A DNA stretch of 64,000 nt, from assembly GCA_964016885.1 (NCBI GenBank), contig OZ024743.1:188908357-188972356 (forward strand), given 5' to 3'. Shown here piece by piece: positions 52,691-63,480 of the stretch (the stretch's first letter is position 1; each line of letters begins with the position of its first letter). Below the pieces are notes generated by a model. That model was not told the origin of the DNA and made no database searches. It saw nothing but the letters and a program-made list of their open reading frames with translations. The position numbers and the translations under genes were made by a program. This DNA comes from Eledone cirrhosa. Lineage: Eukaryota > Mollusca > Cephalopoda > Octopoda > Eledonidae.

Positions 52691-53790
52691 TTGACTTATC
52701 TCCATGTCTTTTCCACTAGCACTCCCTGGCAGCTACCTCACCATCACTACACCCCCACCACACCAAGCCTCATTCACCTTCACTCTTTAGCTGCTGCCCC
52801 TCAAAAACGCTCAGATACCATCACTATCACACCCTAATAGCTACACTCACCCCCACCCATTCTCCTTGCACTAGCATTCCCTAGCAGGCATCTCGCATCC
52901 ATTTCATCCATGACTCCTCATTCCTTTGCTACAGTTTCTACTAAAACCCTTATTTACCCTCACTATTGCACCCTAGTAGCTACTGTCTTCATCCCAATGC
53001 AACCAATGCATGACCACTCCACTATCACTCCTTAACTATTTTCTCTATCACTACATCTCCCCTTCTCAGCACTAGGCAGTGCTACCTCTACCCCTAGCAG
53101 TAATGGCTAAACTATCCACACCCCCAACTTTCACCACTTCAGTGTTCTCACTTGCCATAACTTCCTACTTATCTTCCTCCTATCACCTTTCTCCACAGAA
53201 CAGAGAGGGTTCTTGTGTTGGGACAAGGACCAAATCATTACATCTTGCAAGGTGGTTGGCAGAAGGGAGAGCAACCCACTGGAGAAACCGTGACTGTAAT
53301 AAAAAGGGTTAAGAAGACCCTTCAGTTATGCCACAGCGTGAAAACCTATCTAGTGTTGATCTACAGGATAAATACACCAAGTACACACTGTAAAGTGGTT
53401 GATGGAAGCAAGATCATCCAGCCGTATAAAGCTTTCCAAACATAGGGCTGAGAGGATACTTCAATTGTGTCAAGGACATGACAGCCTCCCTATTATTGGT
53501 GATCTACACAATAAATGCATTCAGTACATGCTGTAAAGTAGTTGGGAATAGGAAGTGCCTCCAGCTATAGAAAGCTTTATAACCAAAGGGGTAGGAGGAC
53601 ACTTCAGCTGTGTCAAAGACATGACAACCTCTCCTGTGCACACGATAGAACCTGAGACTATACATAAGCAAAGTGCAGCCTATGATGACCTGTTTGGTAG
53701 GTCAGTAGCACCACTTCAGTACTGACTTGGTCAATGTAAATCCATCCTAATCTTGCTCACGGGGAAAGTTGATATTAAACAATGATGATG
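52691..53790 (+). repeat. Long 3' tail of the second RTE subfamily with tandem units
   Basis: C-rich text with repeated CACTCCCT(G/A)GCAG blocks (52700-53060) comes first. Two units of about 130 bases follow (CACACTGTAAAGTGGTTGATG near 53385, ATGCTGTAAAGTAGTTGGGA near 53530). The end is CATAAGCAAAGTGCAGCC and CTTGCTCACGGGGAAAG, then (GAT)n. Confidence 0.6.
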
Positions 53791-53848
53791 ATGATTTACA
53801 TATATATTTACACATATATATATATAGTTATGTATATGTATATTAGCT
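53791..53848. repeat. (TA)n microsatellite
   Basis: TA-rich run at the 5' junction of LINE copy E. Confidence 0.8.
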
Positions 53849-54845
53849 CATTCTATTGCACAGATGGTTCTATAGAAATAGTGGACACCTTCCGTTACTT
53901 GGGTGACAAAATCAGCAGTGGTGGAGGGTGCTCTGAAAGTACACTAGCTAGAGTCAGAACGGGATGGAAAAAGTTCAGAGAGCTTATACCACTATTAGCC
54001 GCTAAAGGGTTCTCTCTAAAAATAAAAGGCAGGCTGTATGATGCCTGCATACGAACAGCAATGTTACATGGCAGTGAGACCTGGGCATTGTGAGCAGAGG
54101 ATATACGCAGACTGTAGGGGAACGAAGCTTGCATGCTCCGCTGGATGTGTAATAGTAATATACGTGAACGGCAAAGCATAAACGAACTAAGGGAAAAATT
54201 AGAAATAAGAGGGATCAGATGTTGTTTACTCGAGAGAAGACTATGTTGGTATGGTCACGTGATGCGCATGAAAGACGACAGCTGTATACAAAAGTGCAGG
54301 GCAATAATAATAGACGGTAGCCACAGAGTAGGCAGACCCAGAAAAACCTGGGATGACTTGATAAATTCCGACCTCACACACTTACACCTCTCCAAGACAA
54401 TGTCACTGGACCGAGATCTTTGGCGATACACAGTAATACAGAAGACCCGCCTTGCCTAAGTACAAAGTGAAACCTACTACAGTCAGTAGGCACCTCTAAC
54501 AAAATACACCCCCGTCCCACTACCCACACCCCATCCACACCACCCCTTTCAATGTAAAGTTATGTTGGTACCGCAATATCCAGTCCGAAACAAATGAGGT
54601 CGTGTAGGTGTCACAACAAAAAAACACACAGTCCACGCTGTAATGTGGCCGTGTAGGTAACACAGTAAAAACCTCCCAGTCCACACTGTAAACGTGGTTG
54701 GTATTAGGAAGGGCATCCAGCCATAGAAAACCCACCAGACAGTCCTATGCGAGCAAGACAACCACTCTTGCCTCAAGTGGGAAAATTCCCGTCCAAACCC
54801 ATGCAAGCGTGGAAGATGGACGTTAAACGATGATGATGATGATAT
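53849..54845 (+). mobile_element. RTE LINE copy E, 3' third only
   Basis: It starts just downstream of the zinc finger (GSIEIVDTFRYLGDKISSGG) and ends in (GAT)n at 54845. The tail has two units, GTTATGTTGGTACCGCAA, GGTATTAGGAAGGGCATCC and GCAAGCGTGGAAGATGGACG. It is nearly identical to copies B-D over the shared part. Confidence 0.9.
53860..54459 (+). pseudogene. RTE C-terminal domain of copy E with two stops
   Basis: One frame throughout: IVDTFRYLGDKISSGGG, RVRTGWKKFRELIPLLAAKG, GRLYDACIRTAMLHGSETWA, TGA at 54091, then a TAG near 54115, CMLRWMCNSNIRERQSINEL, RRLCWYGHVMRMKDDSC and GRPRKTWDDLINSDLTHLHL, ending ...VIQKTRLA at 54459. Confidence 0.85.
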
Positions 54846-55054
54846 TGTTATATCTGGTGATGGTCATGTTGCCAGTATTGTCAATGAAAAGAAACACATG
54901 CACCATATAATTTTCACATTTTCACTTTATCTTTGTTACTGGTTATTTCTTAGGTCATCAAAGTTCCATCATCATATATTTTGCGACATTCTCAATCACT
55001 ATCAGTTCTCTTCTGATTCTCCTCTTCTTTCTGATCTTATAATACATAAATGTC
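54846..55054. other. Anonymous AT-rich DNA
   Basis: Nothing recognised between the LINE end and the PLE fragment. Confidence 0.35.
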
Positions 55055-55057
55055 TGA

Positions 55058-55447
55058 GTGAGTGTGTGTGTCTGCCCCCACATCACCAAAACCACCACCT
55101 TCCAGGGTCCCAACGGCGACTCTCTCTCTGTCCGGCACGCCTTCTGCTGCACCTATTCCAATCTAGTCTATGGACTTCGCTGCACGGAGTGCAGCACAAC
55201 CTATGTCGGACAGACTGGATGTCGCCTGGTGGAACGTTTCACTGAACACCTCCGAGATATTCGTCACGGCGGGAGTTCCCCCATCGCCTGCCACTTTGGC
55301 TCCTCTGGACATTCCACCCATCACCTCACAGTCTGTGGCCTACTCCAATGCCACGGAACACCCGCCTCACGGTCGAACAATATACCATCTTCACCCTACA
55401 GACCACACTCCCCCCAGCCTAAACTCCCCACACTCCCCCCAGCCTAA
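55058..55447 (+). pseudogene. PLE GIY-YIG endonuclease fragment (129 codons)
   Basis: NLVYGLRCTECSTTYVGQTG is followed by CRLVERFTEHLRDIRHGG and SPIACHFGSSGHSTHHLTVC. VYGL and TYVGQT form the GIY-YIG pair; R, E and H residues follow in the usual order. The RT is missing and the frame ends in low-complexity Pro-rich text. Confidence 0.75.
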
Positions 55448-56950
55448 ACTCCCCACACCTATTCCTTTAGCCTTCGACCGCCCTGTCCCCCCACACACAC
55501 ATATCCCCCACTAACACGCTCCTCCTTTTCACTGTCCACCCCACAACTAACAATACTAACACCCCCACCCGACCACCCTCCCCCAACTAACAATACTAAC
55601 ATCCCCACCCATCCCCGTATCACTCACACACCCACCTGTACATATATACACGCACTCACACTAACCACACACCCTACTACCACCACTAACCTTCACCCAC
55701 ACATCCACTCCAACCACCCCACAACCAATACCACATACACCCCCCCCCCGGCCCCCACGCACATGAACACACACCTTCCCACACATACCCACCCACACCT
55801 ACATACACCACCCACTCTACACACCCAACACCCGCATTCAACCCTTTCCCCCCCACCTGTATACTAACACCCACTATCACCCCCTTTACCACACACACAC
55901 TCATCCAAACACGCACACACACACCAGTACACTACACGCCCTCCACCGTCCCCCACACCTCCTCTCTCCCCGCTCCACCCACACCCCTCACACACACACA
56001 CACACACATCCCACTAACACCTCTACTAACCCCCCCCCCCACCACATGACCCCTCCCACCCCACCTTTCACACCTACCCATCCTCTCCCCTGTCCACCGC
56101 ACCTCTGCACACACAGACACACAGTCCTCACCACACACTCACTTTCTCCACCTGTCATTCTCCTCTACTGCCATGCCTTCATCCAGCCTTGACCCTCTGA
56201 CCACTTCTCCGCGCACACAGACACACAGTCCTAACCACCACACACTGACTTTCTCCACCTGTCTTTCTCCTCTACTGCTATGCCTTCATCCTGCCTTGTT
56301 CCTCTGACCAATTCCTGTTGCACGCGCACCCCACGTCTCCCCACTTCCGACCACCACCACCAACGGATTACACACCACCGGGATTATCCACCGGGATTAT
56401 CCACCGGGATTATCCACCGGGATTATCCACTCCATAACATGAAAAATATCCGGCAACTCTTCACACCCTCTACGGAACTACCTTAGGAACTTACCCACGG
56501 ACATACACTCACAATTTTTTTTCGAACCAAGCCACCTACACCACGTATAAACACCAACACACACGTGCGTACCCCCACATATACACACTCAGCCTCCGGA
56601 ATCCCCCCCTCACCCACCCCTTTGACCCCTCCCCATCGACAGGCACGCACACACCGACCTACAACCCACCACACACTCACACCTTCTCCTGAACATGGAA
56701 CCTCGGTCTTCCCCCAACTCTCACATTCACACACACACACACGTACACCTACACACATCCACAAACACCACCTTCAGCCCTCCCCGCTCGGACACCCCGC
56801 CTCCCTCTCCCTACTCCACCCGCCGCCACCCCTACACGCCCCACACCCTTCCACCACTTATTTATCTTTGTTTATTTTTATTTTTATTTGTACTCCGTCC
56901 ACCGTCTTCCTCCCTTTTCTCCCCCTCCCTCCTTTCTAAATGTCCCTACA
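55400..56950 (+). repeat. C-rich (CCCACA) low-complexity tract with tandem repeats
   Basis: Strong strand asymmetry: the plus strand is mostly C, A and T with few G. Internal repeats are 13-bp CACCGGGATTATC x4 at 56376-56427 and a unit of about 106 bases present twice (about 56110-56215 and 56216-56320, sharing TTCTCCTCTACTG and ATGCCTTCATCC). Open frames here are artefacts. Confidence 0.8.
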
Positions 56951-57179
56951 CCACTCCCCCTCTGAACCCCCCCCCCACTCTCAAGAGCGTGAAACTAATA
57001 AACGTTTGTTTGTACTGCCGCTCTGTTTTCGTTCCCGTTCCATTTTTCACTGTATATATATATATATCTTATGATTTGAATTATTGATTTTCTGAACAGC
57101 CATAGAGCTTTTTTAATGGGAAAGATAATAATCATATATTATATAACATATGATAAATTAACTTAGTATAAATTAACTG

Positions 57180-57270
57180 TATATATGTGTGTGTATACAT
57201 ATGTGTGTATATATATATACACATATGCATATATATATATATATATACATATATACATATGTATTTATAT

Positions 57271-57335
<65 letters not shown>
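57180..57335. repeat. (TA)n/(TATATACA)n microsatellite
   Basis: About 150 bases, the last 50 almost pure TA. Confidence 0.9.
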
Positions 57336-57338
<3 letters not shown>

Positions 57339-57360
57339 TAAAATAACAGATTAAAGTTTA

Positions 57361-57772
57361 AGCAAAGAATCGCTGCTTTCACCCTTAATGGGATCTTCTG
57401 AAACTAAAAAAGTTAATCTGTGAACGCAGAAGTAAATATTTCAAAAAACGTTGCAACTGGAGGAAGACAGGAAGGCGATGCTTTGGTTTGTGGAAACGTT
57501 CCCTTGCAAAGAACGGAAAAAGTGGAGATAATACGTCATTATTTGGAGCGGAGAAAACAATTACACACAAAGACAATACCAAGTTTATGGTATAAATGAA
57601 GTCGTAGACTAATAATCTATTAGTAGGTTCATGGAGACGTTCTCTGGCAATGAAGGGAAAAAACGAAGATAATACGTCATTATGTGGAGCATTGATAATC
57701 TATTGCACGCAAAGACAAAATCACATAAATAGTATAACTGAAGTCGTAGACTAAAATTCTAACTAGGAAACC
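57361..57772. repeat. 141-bp tandem duplication with hammerhead-like relic
   Basis: TGGAAACGTTCCC at 57491 and TGGAGACGTTCTC at 57632 start two units that share GATAATACGTCATTAT and GAAGTCGTAGACTAA. Upstream, 57377-57400 on the minus strand reads CAGAAGATCCC...GGGTGAAA, a decayed hammerhead-like core. The parent element is not identified. Confidence 0.6.
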
Positions 57773-58062
57773 GAATGATTCTCGGCTTCAGAGTTAAGAA
57801 TAAAGTAAATAAAATACAGAGGCAATTGAAATTAAATAAATACAGACACGCATCCATATACATACATACACAAGCATACGCGAAAACGCTCGCTATAGGT
57901 ATACAAATACAAGCACATACACAAAAAACCCGCACGCACATACAGAACCCATGCAACACCTGTACCAGCGCACATACGAACGTATACGCCAAATAGACAT
58001 AAAATTATTACTAAATAAATATATATATATTATTATTACTATATATATATATATATATATGC

Positions 58063-59733
58063 AGCAACAACAAAAGTACCAGCAGCTCTGACGACAACAA
58101 CAACAGCAGAGAAAAACCAATCTCATTTGCAGGTATTGCGAAAAACTTGGAAACAATCCTCATAACAAATGAGGAATTAGAGGAAGCGAAGAAGATGGTG
58201 ACAAAGAACGGACACCGAGCAATCTGCAAGGCAGCGGAAAAATTTTTCGAAACCCAAGAGCACTGTACGGTCACGTACCGTACAGTAAGTACAAAATCCC
58301 GTAGGGTGGAAAGAGCCACAGAGGCCCAAATACAAAAAGCCTTGGGGTCTGTGTGGCAGCGGAAAACGCACATCACCCGAGGCAAAAAATATGCCACCGT
58401 AGACGTACTTTTTGCCACACCCCAGGAGGCAAAGGCCCAATCAGTAGTGACCCTAAGGAGCGAGGAAATGGTGTTGGTGCCCTCCTACTGTGGGCAAAAA
58501 ATTGTGAGGGTCAAACTGACCCACGTCCCCCCCGGAATGACCCCTTCTTGGCTGGCCGCGTCTGTCCTCGTCGGAATCGAGGACAAAACAACTGTACTGC
58601 AAGTACAGAAGAAAGTAAGAGAAGATTGGGTCGGCTCCTCCATTGAGATGCTAATCCAAACCAACCAGGAGTGCATCGAAGCTATCCCGGATGTGATAGA
58701 CTTCGATAACGGCACTCAACTGCCCATAAGCGTTGAGGGCAAACGCCCGAAATGCTTTCGCTGTGGATCGAAGACTCACCTCAGGGCCTTCTGCAACGAG
58801 AAGACCCTGAGAAAGGAGAAAACCCCCCTCCTTCCGAATCCGGCTCCACGGCTACCAGCAACAGGACAAGCGGCAACCAGGAACGATAGGCCCGTGGCAC
58901 CCATATCCACTCCACGGAAATCAAAAACAGCAGCAGCAGTGGAAATACTAACAACAACAACAGCAATACCAAATGCAGCTGCAACAGAGACTCCAGTGCA
59001 AACATCACCAACAACAACAAGTGAAAGAGTGGAGCTGGTACCCCTCCCCGACCTCACAGAATCAGACATGGAGTGTGAGGTGGGAGAGAGATGGCAAAAG
59101 GTCGTAAGAAGGCACAAACGCAGAAGCAGCGCATCGTCGCCTTTGAAAAGGGAGGAAAGAAATGAGAAAAGGGTAAAGTCTACTGCAAAGAGACCCACAG
59201 CAGCAACAACACCAACACCATCACCACCCACACTAGCGCCACCATCACCACCGGCGACAACCCCACCGCCAACAACACCTTCAACACCACCACCACAAGC
59301 ACCAACATCGCAAACACAACAACAAAACACACACACCCAGCAACAACGACAAGAAAATAGCAGAACCACACCCCACCCCCAGAAAAACAAATGCACGGCA
59401 ATAAATACACACAACAAGAAACTAATGACTTACATAATTGAACACACAGACATTTCACAACAGGACTACATAATACCAGCACCAATCAAAACGCCAACTA
59501 ACATAAGACTGCTAAAAATAGCACAGAAACAATACACAAATATTAAAACGAAATTCCCCAACGCAGTTGGTGATTTCAGGGACCTAGGAGGAACCATCAA
59601 TCGAAGAGTATACTCAGACATTCTCTTAGAAGAGCCGACGACCAGCCGAAGGGACGATTCAACGGTCCCTTCACCAGACGATCAAGTGAAAAGGGATGTA
59701 AAAACCATCCCTCCTCTACCAAAAGTACGGTAA
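58063..59733 (+). CDS. LINE ORF1 protein with CCHC zinc knuckle, N-terminus open
   Basis: RNA-binding, gag-like protein of the element. Counting from TTG 58147 (an arbitrary in-frame codon), a globular part spans about 1-200 and the knuckle C203-x2-C206-x4-H211-x4-C216 reads CFRCGSKTHLRAFC. A Ser/Thr/Pro/Gln-rich low-complexity region (about 330-400) and a short C-terminal part follow. The frame is open upstream to the microsatellite, with SSSDDNNNSREKPISFAGIA before it. The first in-frame ATG is 58195, within the globular part. A 5' truncation is the simplest explanation; a non-ATG start is possible. It ends 35 bases before ORF2 in a different frame. Confidence 0.75.
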   Translation, partial: SNNKSTSSSDDNNNSREKPISFAGIAKNLETILITNEELEEAKKMVTKNGHRAICKAAEKFFETQEHCTVTYRTVSTKSRRVERATEAQIQKALGSVWQRKTHITRGKKYATVDVLFATPQEAKAQSVVTLRSEEMVLVPSYCGQKIVRVKLTHVPPGMTPSWLAASVLVGIEDKTTVLQVQKKVREDWVGSSIEMLIQTNQECIEAIPDVIDFDNGTQLPISVEGKRPKCFRCGSKTHLRAFCNEKTLRKEKTPLLPNPAPRLPATGQAATRNDRPVAPISTPRKSKTAAAVEILTTTTAIPNAAATETPVQTSPTTTSERVELVPLPDLTESDMECEVGERWQKVVRRHKRRSSASSPLKREERNEKRVKSTAKRPTAATTPTPSPPTLAPPSPPATTPPPTTPSTPPPQAPTSQTQQQNTHTQQQRQENSRTTPHPQKNKCTAINTHNKKLMTYIIEHTDISQQDYIIPAPIKTPTNIRLLKIAQKQYTNIKTKFPNAVGDFRDLGGTINRRVYSDILLEEPTTSRRDDSTVPSPDDQVKRDVKTIPPLPKVR

Positions 59734-59768
59734 GTGGTCTTTCCCATCTTTTCCACTCTATTTTAAAC

Positions 59769-62700
59769 ATGACCTCACTCAGAATAGGCAGCATAAATGC
59801 GCGTGGCTTGGGGTCGTCATGGAAGCAGGGTCACCTGCTCAACGACCTCAGGTCACTAAACATAGATGTAGTGGCCATCAGCGAGACCAGAATCTCCGAA
59901 GCACGGGCCTTCGCACCGATCTTCGGCGGCTACGATGTGTACGCATCTCCCAGCCGTCCTGGATCCGGTGGAGGAGTTGCTGTACTTTTTCGGAGAGGTT
60001 TGGATCTCGCCATACGGGCCATCTTCCTGGACCCAGAGGGTAAGCTGGTGGTGCTGGACGTGACCAGCGGAGACGGGCAAGCTTTCAGGCTAGTGGCCGT
60101 CTATGCCCCGACAGGAGCAGGGCGGCCTGATTTCTTCCGGCGTCTGGAGACCTTTCTTGGAACGTCCCGCTCTTTAGTGTTAGTGGGCGACTGGAACGGG
60201 ATCTTAGATGCACGCTGGGACTGTGTGGGATTAGCGGATAGGGGTGGAGGGTGCAAGAGCCTCACCAACCTGCTCAGGCGTTTTGAACTGTCTGACAGGT
60301 ACCGATTGGATTTCCCGAATGTGCCAATGTGGACTTGGACAAACCGCATAGGGTCATCCAGATCATATCTAGATAGAGTATTTTGTAGGGAAATAGATAG
60401 GTCTAGCATAGGCTGTCCACAATTCAAGATAGTCAGCTACACGGACCACAAATTCGTGATCTGTGTGCTTGACTTAGATAGGCTTCATAGACGAGGACCC
60501 GGCTACTGGAAGCTAAACGCGTCCTTACCAGCGCGCAAGGCCTACAGAGACCGGATTAGCGAACTAGTTAAGCGGGCGTTGACGGGGGCCATCGTCAACA
60601 AGTGGTGGTTTGCTCTGAAAAGAGCGATTAGAATAGAATCGATTAGGTTTAGTAAGGCTTTAGCAATAGAGAAAAATAGAGCAGAGGGAGAACTAGTTAG
60701 AAAATTAGACGAGGCGCTTAGCAAAGGCATTGCGACCGACGTGCTTGCGGCGAAATTGGCCCTTGACCAATTCTTCAATGCAAAGCACGAAGGCTGCGTT
60801 GTCAGAGCTAGGGTGCGTGCTCTCAGACACGAGGGGACGAAAGCCGTTCAATGGGCCCGAGTGGCGGAGGCGCGTCGTGGCAACAAAGCCACGATCCGGT
60901 CTTTGGTGGACCACGACGGGCGCATGCTACTCGATCCCGGGCAAATGTGTGAAGCTTTTCAGCGACACTTCGCTCAGCTGTTCGGGGGCAGCGGGGGGCC
61001 GGGTAGAGGGATGGACTTTAGTGTCTACCTCGACGGACTGCCGCGGCTCTCGGCCACTGAGGCGAGGTGTTGCGAAAAGCCGATAACAGCCGCTGAAGTA
61101 AGGGAGGCAATGACTGGCTGCACAAGGGGTAAATCGCCTGGTTTGGATGGTCTGCCCTATGAACTTTACGTACAGATGCCAGACTTGTTCGGAGGCCTCT
61201 TGGCGGACGTCTACTGCAACTGGCAACAGAACGGGAGAATTCCCAGTTCTGTGAGCCGAGGAGCGGTGGCACTGCTGAGAAAGGATCCGAACAAGGGGGA
61301 TAACATAGACAATTTCCGGCCCATAACTCTGCTAAACACAGAGTTTAAGATTTTGGCCAAGGTGCTAGCAAAGAGGTTGGCGCTTGTCGTTGGTGGTCTG
61401 GTGGGAGAGGCGCAGACATGCGCCATTCCCGACAGATCCATCCACGACAACCTCCACCTCATGCGATACATCGTAGAGAGGGTAGCTAGGGAACCTGGCA
61501 CGGGTGGGTCCTTGATCAATTTAGATCAGTCGAAAGCTTTCGATAGGGTCGACCATCGTTACCTAGCGGCAGTCCTGAGGGCGGCTGGCTTTGGGCCCGT
61601 CTTCAGAGGCTGGATCGCTGCCATGCACAGCGACATCTGCTCTGTGGTGAGAGTGAACGGTCACCTGTCGGAACCGTTCAACATCATGCGCTCGGTCCGC
61701 CAAGGATGTCCCCTCTCGTCCCTCTTGTACGTATTGACTCTCGAGCCATTACTGCACAAACTGGAGACGTTGAGGGGAGTCCCGCGCGAACTAGGATGCG
61801 GAAGATCCGTGTCAGCATATGCGGACGATGTCACCGTAGTGGTGTCGAACGCCAAACACATCGAGGCGATCGGCACTACACTAAGAGAATACGAAGCGGT
61901 GACAGGAGCAATGATCAACCAGGAAAAGTCAGTGGGCCTGCAGCTCGGCACCTGGAGAGGCAGGTCCATGCCGTCCAACAGCGTCGTCGGGCGCTGGACG
62001 GACGGACCGGTTAAATTGCTAGGGGTCTGGTTCGGTCCGGACCTCCAGACGGACAAAAACTGGGACGAGGTGACGAGCAGGGTGGCTTCTCTCACCCAGA
62101 AATGGGCGGAGAGGAAGCTATCCCTGAAAGGTCGAGCGGAGGTGGCTAACGCGTACATCGCGTCTGTCATCTGCTACCGCCTAACCGTCGTACCTTGTCC
62201 TAAGCCTCGCCTGACTGCGCTGGAGCGTTTGCTCTTTCGCTTTTTGTGGAAGGGACGTGCTCCGATGGTCAGGCGGTCCATCTGTTGTCAACACCCGCTA
62301 CGTGGAGGGCTGGGCATGCCGTGGCTGATGATGCGCAGGCACGCGCTCAGGCTACGACATCTCCACCTCTTCCTCGACGGTGATCAGGTGTGGTCGCCGT
62401 TTGCTAGACGCGTTTTTCCCCAGCTCGTTTCCTTGACGGAGCTGCAGTCCTGGGTCAAGCGAAGACCGAGAGGGAGCGCCTGGAGACTGGAATGTCTTCA
62501 GGCGCTCACAGCCCTCGACCAATCGGGCAATGTGATCGGTGGAAACTCCACCTCGGCGTTCTATAGAGGATTAGTGGAGGGGAAGAGCGACGACGTACTT
62601 GGGGAAACTCTAGGCGTCGACGAAAATCAACTAGCCAATCTCTTCGGAAGAACTTTCGGGCCAGGGCCTATGGACAACTTCCAGAAATCTCTGGCCTGGC

Positions 62701-63185
62701 AGTGCTACCGAGGAGCCTTGCCAGTTCGGGATAAACTCTACAGGCATGGAGGTGCCGTCAGCCGGGCATGTCCGAGATGCGCGCAGGGCGACGAAACCGT
62801 CCTGCACGCACTCGTCCAGTGTCCGAAAATTGCTGACTTGTGGGTTTATGTCGAACACCTGCTGTCGCGTTTAGGACGGATCCAGTTATCATCTGAGTCT
62901 ATCGTGAGGATTGCCCCGCCCTCCTCCTTTAGCCGGGAAGGGCAGGCAGTTTTTATCTGTCTGGTGGCCATGGCGAAAGAGATAGTATGGTGGACACGTT
63001 TGAAAGGGCTGAAGACGAGCACTTACCTCTTCGGTGATGCTCTGATTGACTTTTTCAAATTTCATTTGAAAAGGAAAATCAGAGTAGAGAAGGAAGTGCT
63101 CTCTTCCCAGCATTTTGTTGAAAGATGGGTGAGAGAAGCAAGAATGGCCCGAGTGAATGGGCCGACTCTGAGTATATATCTGTAA
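59769..63185 (+). CDS. LINE ORF2: APE endonuclease, reverse transcriptase, zinc motif (1138 codons)
   Basis: Full-length enzyme for target nicking and reverse transcription. The endonuclease (1-235) shows N10 in INARGLG, E39 in ISETRI, GDWN at 140-143, YLDRV at 200-204 and TDH at 225-227. The RT has KSPGLDGLPYE (455-465), FRPITLLN (516-523), INLDQSKAFDRVDH (583-596, catalytic D586), RQGCPLSSLL (644-653) and YADD at 684-687. A C-terminal motif C1001-x2-C1004-x8-H1013-x4-C1018 follows. ATG 59769 is the first ATG of the frame and starts just before the endonuclease. The domain order, SIHDNL motif and zinc motif suggest the Tx1 branch of the L1 group. No stop or frameshift, so the protein could be functional. 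Confidence 0.9.
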   Translation: MTSLRIGSINARGLGSSWKQGHLLNDLRSLNIDVVAISETRISEARAFAPIFGGYDVYASPSRPGSGGGVAVLFRRGLDLAIRAIFLDPEGKLVVLDVTSGDGQAFRLVAVYAPTGAGRPDFFRRLETFLGTSRSLVLVGDWNGILDARWDCVGLADRGGGCKSLTNLLRRFELSDRYRLDFPNVPMWTWTNRIGSSRSYLDRVFCREIDRSSIGCPQFKIVSYTDHKFVICVLDLDRLHRRGPGYWKLNASLPARKAYRDRISELVKRALTGAIVNKWWFALKRAIRIESIRFSKALAIEKNRAEGELVRKLDEALSKGIATDVLAAKLALDQFFNAKHEGCVVRARVRALRHEGTKAVQWARVAEARRGNKATIRSLVDHDGRMLLDPGQMCEAFQRHFAQLFGGSGGPGRGMDFSVYLDGLPRLSATEARCCEKPITAAEVREAMTGCTRGKSPGLDGLPYELYVQMPDLFGGLLADVYCNWQQNGRIPSSVSRGAVALLRKDPNKGDNIDNFRPITLLNTEFKILAKVLAKRLALVVGGLVGEAQTCAIPDRSIHDNLHLMRYIVERVAREPGTGGSLINLDQSKAFDRVDHRYLAAVLRAAGFGPVFRGWIAAMHSDICSVVRVNGHLSEPFNIMRSVRQGCPLSSLLYVLTLEPLLHKLETLRGVPRELGCGRSVSAYADDVTVVVSNAKHIEAIGTTLREYEAVTGAMINQEKSVGLQLGTWRGRSMPSNSVVGRWTDGPVKLLGVWFGPDLQTDKNWDEVTSRVASLTQKWAERKLSLKGRAEVANAYIASVICYRLTVVPCPKPRLTALERLLFRFLWKGRAPMVRRSICCQHPLRGGLGMPWLMMRRHALRLRHLHLFLDGDQVWSPFARRVFPQLVSLTELQSWVKRRPRGSAWRLECLQALTALDQSGNVIGGNSTSAFYRGLVEGKSDDVLGETLGVDENQLANLFGRTFGPGPMDNFQKSLAWQCYRGALPVRDKLYRHGGAVSRACPRCAQGDETVLHALVQCPKIADLWVYVEHLLSRLGRIQLSSESIVRIAPPSSFSREGQAVFICLVAMAKEIVWWTRLKGLKTSTYLFGDALIDFFKFHLKRKIRVEKEVLSSQHFVERWVREARMARVNGPTLSIYL

Positions 63186-63480
63186 ACTAAAGGTGGAAAA
63201 CTGGGAGAGGGCACTTGCCTTGGTGGTCAGGGTCATTGTGGCTTTTTACTGGGCTTTCTCCACAAATGTCTCTCCGAAGTCTCCCCCCTATTGGGGAATT
63301 TTTCATTGTTATTTTCATTGTTATTTTTGTTACATCCTCTGTTTTTGTTTTTTTACACGCAGAAATGCCCATTTGTACCGTCCTGCATTGTCCTGCACTG
63401 TCCTTAATGTCTACTTTATGTAAACCCTTGTGGTTAATAAAGAAATCATTATTACTATATATATATATATTATTATTATT
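63186..63480 (+). other. 3' untranslated region of the Tx1-like LINE
   Basis: About 250 bases with a TTTTTCATTGTTATTTTCAT repeat and AATAAA at 63436-63441, then an ATTATTACTATATATA tail. Confidence 0.6.

Larger units (their letters stand above)
55055..57020 (+). mobile_element. 3' part of a second Penelope-like element
   Basis: A GIY-YIG domain end (55058-55400) is followed by about 1.6 kb of strongly C-rich sequence and an AATAAA at 56997-57002. The GIY-YIG part differs clearly from that of the PLE at 18023 (LVYGLRC...TYVGQTG rather than VVYSIRC...TYIGET), so it is another PLE lineage. Whether the C-rich tract is the element's own 3' region is an inference. Confidence 0.65.

Noticed and set aside
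55058..56939. Proline/threonine-rich secreted protein after the GIY-YIG fragment
   Set aside because: The frames are products of the C-rich tract, exist in several frames at once and lack conserved features.
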